DNA of 64,000 bases from Pseudomonas sp. B33.4. Its GTDB lineage: Bacteria > Pseudomonadota > Gammaproteobacteria > Pseudomonadales > Pseudomonadaceae. A program made the position numbers and the translations under genes. Position 1 is the stretch's first letter; each line of letters starts with the position of its first letter. The stretch spans positions 5,962,001 through 6,026,000 of the forward strand of contig NZ_CP140706.1 of the NCBI RefSeq assembly GCF_034555375.1, read 5' to 3'. Below the pieces are notes generated by a model. It made no database searches. It saw only the letters and a program-made list of their open reading frames with translations, and had not been told where the DNA came from. This document shows positions 62,407 to 64,000 of the stretch, piece by piece.

Positions 62407-63036
62407 ATGTCCGCCCCCAGCATGACCCTGTACCACAACACGCTCTCCCCGTTTGTGCGCAAAGTGATGGTGTTGCTGCACGAAACCGGCCAGCAGGATC
62501 GCGTCGCGCTGCAAGACTGCGTGCTCAGCCCGGTCAGCCCGAGCGCCGAGCTCAACGCCGATAATCCGTTGGGCAAGATCCCCGCCCTGCGTCTGGCCGA
62601 CGGCCATGTCATCCATGACAGCCGCGTGATCCTCGAATACCTCGACCAGCAGCACGTCGGCAATCCGCTGATCCCGCGCGAAGGTTCGGCGCGCTGGCGC
62701 CGACTGACCCTGGCCTCGATGGCTGACGGGATCATGGATGCGTCGGTGATGGTGCGTTATGAACTGGTTCTGCGCGCACCGGAAAAGCATTGGGATGAAT
62801 GGCTCGAGGCCCAGCGCGACAAGATCCGTCGCGCCCTAGCTGTGTTGGAAAAGGAAGCCATCGCCGAGCTGACCAGCCATTTCGATGTGGCGGCGATCAG
62901 CGTCGCCTGTGCGCTGGGTTATCTCGATTTGCGCTTCCCGGATCTGGGTTGGCGTGAGGCCAACCCGCAATTGGCCAGCTGGTTTTTTGAGGTGAGTCAG
63001 CGACCGTCCATGATCGCCACGATGCCCAAGCCTTAA
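62407..63036 (+). CDS. Glutathione S-transferase family protein
   Basis: A 209-residue two-domain GST. The N-terminal thioredoxin-like domain has LYHNTLSPFVRKVMVLLHE (catalytic Ser region), NPLGKIPAL (cis-proline) and IHDSRVILEYLD (Ser for glutathione). The C-terminal helical domain has AAISVACALGYLDLRF. GAGG precedes the ATG at 62407. Substrate unknown. A REPIN follows. Confidence 0.9.
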   Translation: MSAPSMTLYHNTLSPFVRKVMVLLHETGQQDRVALQDCVLSPVSPSAELNADNPLGKIPALRLADGHVIHDSRVILEYLDQQHVGNPLIPREGSARWRRLTLASMADGIMDASVMVRYELVLRAPEKHWDEWLEAQRDKIRRALAVLEKEAIAELTSHFDVAAISVACALGYLDLRFPDLGWREANPQLASWFFEVSQRPSMIATMPKP

Positions 63037-63059
63037 ATCGGCGGCGCCTGGTCCGGCCT

Positions 63060-63151
63060 CTTCGCGAGCAGGCTCGCTCCCACATTGTTTTTGGCTATGG
63101 CAGAAATCTCTGTTCCAACACCAATCCTGTGGGAGCGAGCCTGCTCGCGAA
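63060..63151. repeat. REPIN (GGAGCGAGC..GCTCGCG type)
   Basis: TTCGCGAGCAGGCTCGCTCC.. mirrors ..GGGAGCGAGCCTGCTCGCGA, same arms as 42191-42285. Confidence 0.85.
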
Positions 63152-63235
63152 TGCACCACCTCGGTTCCGGCGGCAGCGCTGCAAAAATCAGTGTCACCAA
63201 AACCTCTACCTCCCGCTGATCTTCACGCAACCCGC

Positions 63236-64000
63236 TCATTGCATCGCCCCCACATCAAACTCCAACGGCTTCGCCGGCTTCTGCCCGATCCCGTACCAGT
63301 CCAGTTTGCGCGTCAGCACCATAAACACACCGAGCAGACCGAACAGCAACAACGAGCCCATCAGCAACGCGTAATCCTCAGCGCTCAACAAGCCATAGAG
63401 CAGGCCGTACAGGGCCGCCAATCCCGCCGAAAAACTCAAACCGTGACGCACACTGCGCAGCACGTGGCAGACGTAAAACCCGATCAATAACACACAGGCA
63501 CTGGCCGACAACAGATACGCCAAGGCAAACCCGATGTGCTCCGACAACGACAGCAGCAACAGATAAAAGAACGCCAACGCCACACCGACCAACGCGTATT
63601 GCACCGGGTGCACGGCCAGACTCTTGAGCACTTCGAAGAGGAAGAAACCGGCAAACGTCAGCACGATGAACAGCAGCGCATATTTGATCGCCCGGTCACT
63701 CTTCAGGTACTGATCCACCGGGTCGATGAAGCTCACGCCAAAGCTGCGGCCGTTGAATGCCTCGCAATCATTGCCGCTGACGCAACGGCTCATGGCGTCT
63801 TGCAGGTTGGTGGAAAAAAACGTGGTCTGCCAATCGGCGCTGAAACCCTGATCGTTGATCTCACGCTTGGCCGGCAGGAAATTGCCGATGAAACTTGGAT
63901 GCGGCCAATTCGCCGTGAGGCTGACGCTGCTGCTCTTGCCCACCGGCAGCACCTGCAACGAACCGGTGCCTTGCAGGCGCAAATCGAAACCGAAGCTCAG
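63236..64000 (-). CDS. creD: Inner membrane protein CreD, C-terminal part
   Basis: At least the last ~254 residues of CreD; the gene continues past the right edge, and an internal ATG at 63982 is not taken as the start. Segments seen: the periplasmic part with HPSFIGNFLPAKREI, then GVSFIDPVDQYLKSDRAIKYALLFI, several transmembrane helices, and the ending LDWYGIGQKPAKPLEF. CreD is a target of the CreBC two-component system, involved in envelope integrity and beta-lactam response. creBC, if present, would lie further right. Confidence 0.93.
   Translation of the reverse strand: MSFGFDLRLQGTGSLQVLPVGKSSSVSLTANWPHPSFIGNFLPAKREINDQGFSADWQTTFFSTNLQDAMSRCVSGNDCEAFNGRSFGVSFIDPVDQYLKSDRAIKYALLFIVLTFAGFFLFEVLKSLAVHPVQYALVGVALAFFYLLLLSLSEHIGFALAYLLSASACVLLIGFYVCHVLRSVRHGLSFSAGLAALYGLLYGLLSAEDYALLMGSLLLFGLLGVFMVLTRKLDWYGIGQKPAKPLEFDVGAMQ

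Overview
The window is a piece of a Pseudomonas chromosome, most likely from the P. fluorescens group. The reasons are the GC-rich core genes, complete pqq, davBA and bio clusters in pseudomonad order, several REP/REPIN palindromes of the kind seen in P. fluorescens (arms such as GTGGGAGCGAGC...CTCGCG), a FecI/FecR/TonB-receptor cassette and a CreD-type membrane protein. From memory, the order glcB, rarD, srkA, modE, comF, bioBFHCD, small protein, fadE-type genes resembles the P. aeruginosa PA0482-PA0508 region. No complete tRNA or rRNA gene was seen.

Bases 1 to about 9258 are a decaying, AT-richer genomic island. It holds a 5'-complete HNH nuclease gene cut by the window edge, an orphan VbhA-type antitoxin, a VirB6/TrbL-type conjugation remnant, then an intact-looking four-gene defence operon: hsdM, hsdS, a PtuA-like AAA ATPase and a PtuB-like HNH nuclease. 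No hsdR is visible. Downstream lies a broken mrr-type restriction gene. The island ends at a 46-bp 3' tRNA fragment ending in CCA, followed by a terminator. This looks like an integrase attachment-site duplication.

Bases 9.6-14.5 kb carry small accessory modules: an orphan type VI secretion cargo set (PAAR protein, VRR-NUC-like nuclease, DUF3396-type immunity protein), a DUF3077 gene behind a strongly folded leader, and a HipA-like kinase overlapping a DUF3037 gene.

Bases 14.5-28.3 kb are metabolic: an Lrp regulator with davB-davA (lysine to 5-aminovalerate) and the PQQ cofactor cluster pqqF-A-B-C-D-E plus an S9 peptidase, then a YqaE-like protein, a class III aminotransferase and a divergent LysR regulator.

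Bases 28.5-43.4 kb hold three paralogous long acyl-CoA dehydrogenases, interrupted by a GGDEF diguanylate cyclase and a di-haem peroxidase-like protein, then the biotin genes bioD-C-H-F (overlapping) and bioB on the minus strand.

Bases 43.5-64 kb hold comF, modE, a PhoX-type phosphatase, srkA, rarD, an ACT-domain GcvR-like protein, glcB, a response regulator, a cNMP/CBS/DUF294 protein with a DnaQ-type exonuclease, an iron-uptake cassette (fecI, fecR, TonB receptor, PepSY protein, small membrane protein), a glutathione S-transferase and the C-terminal part of creD. REPINs and two longer inverted-repeat elements sit in the spacers.
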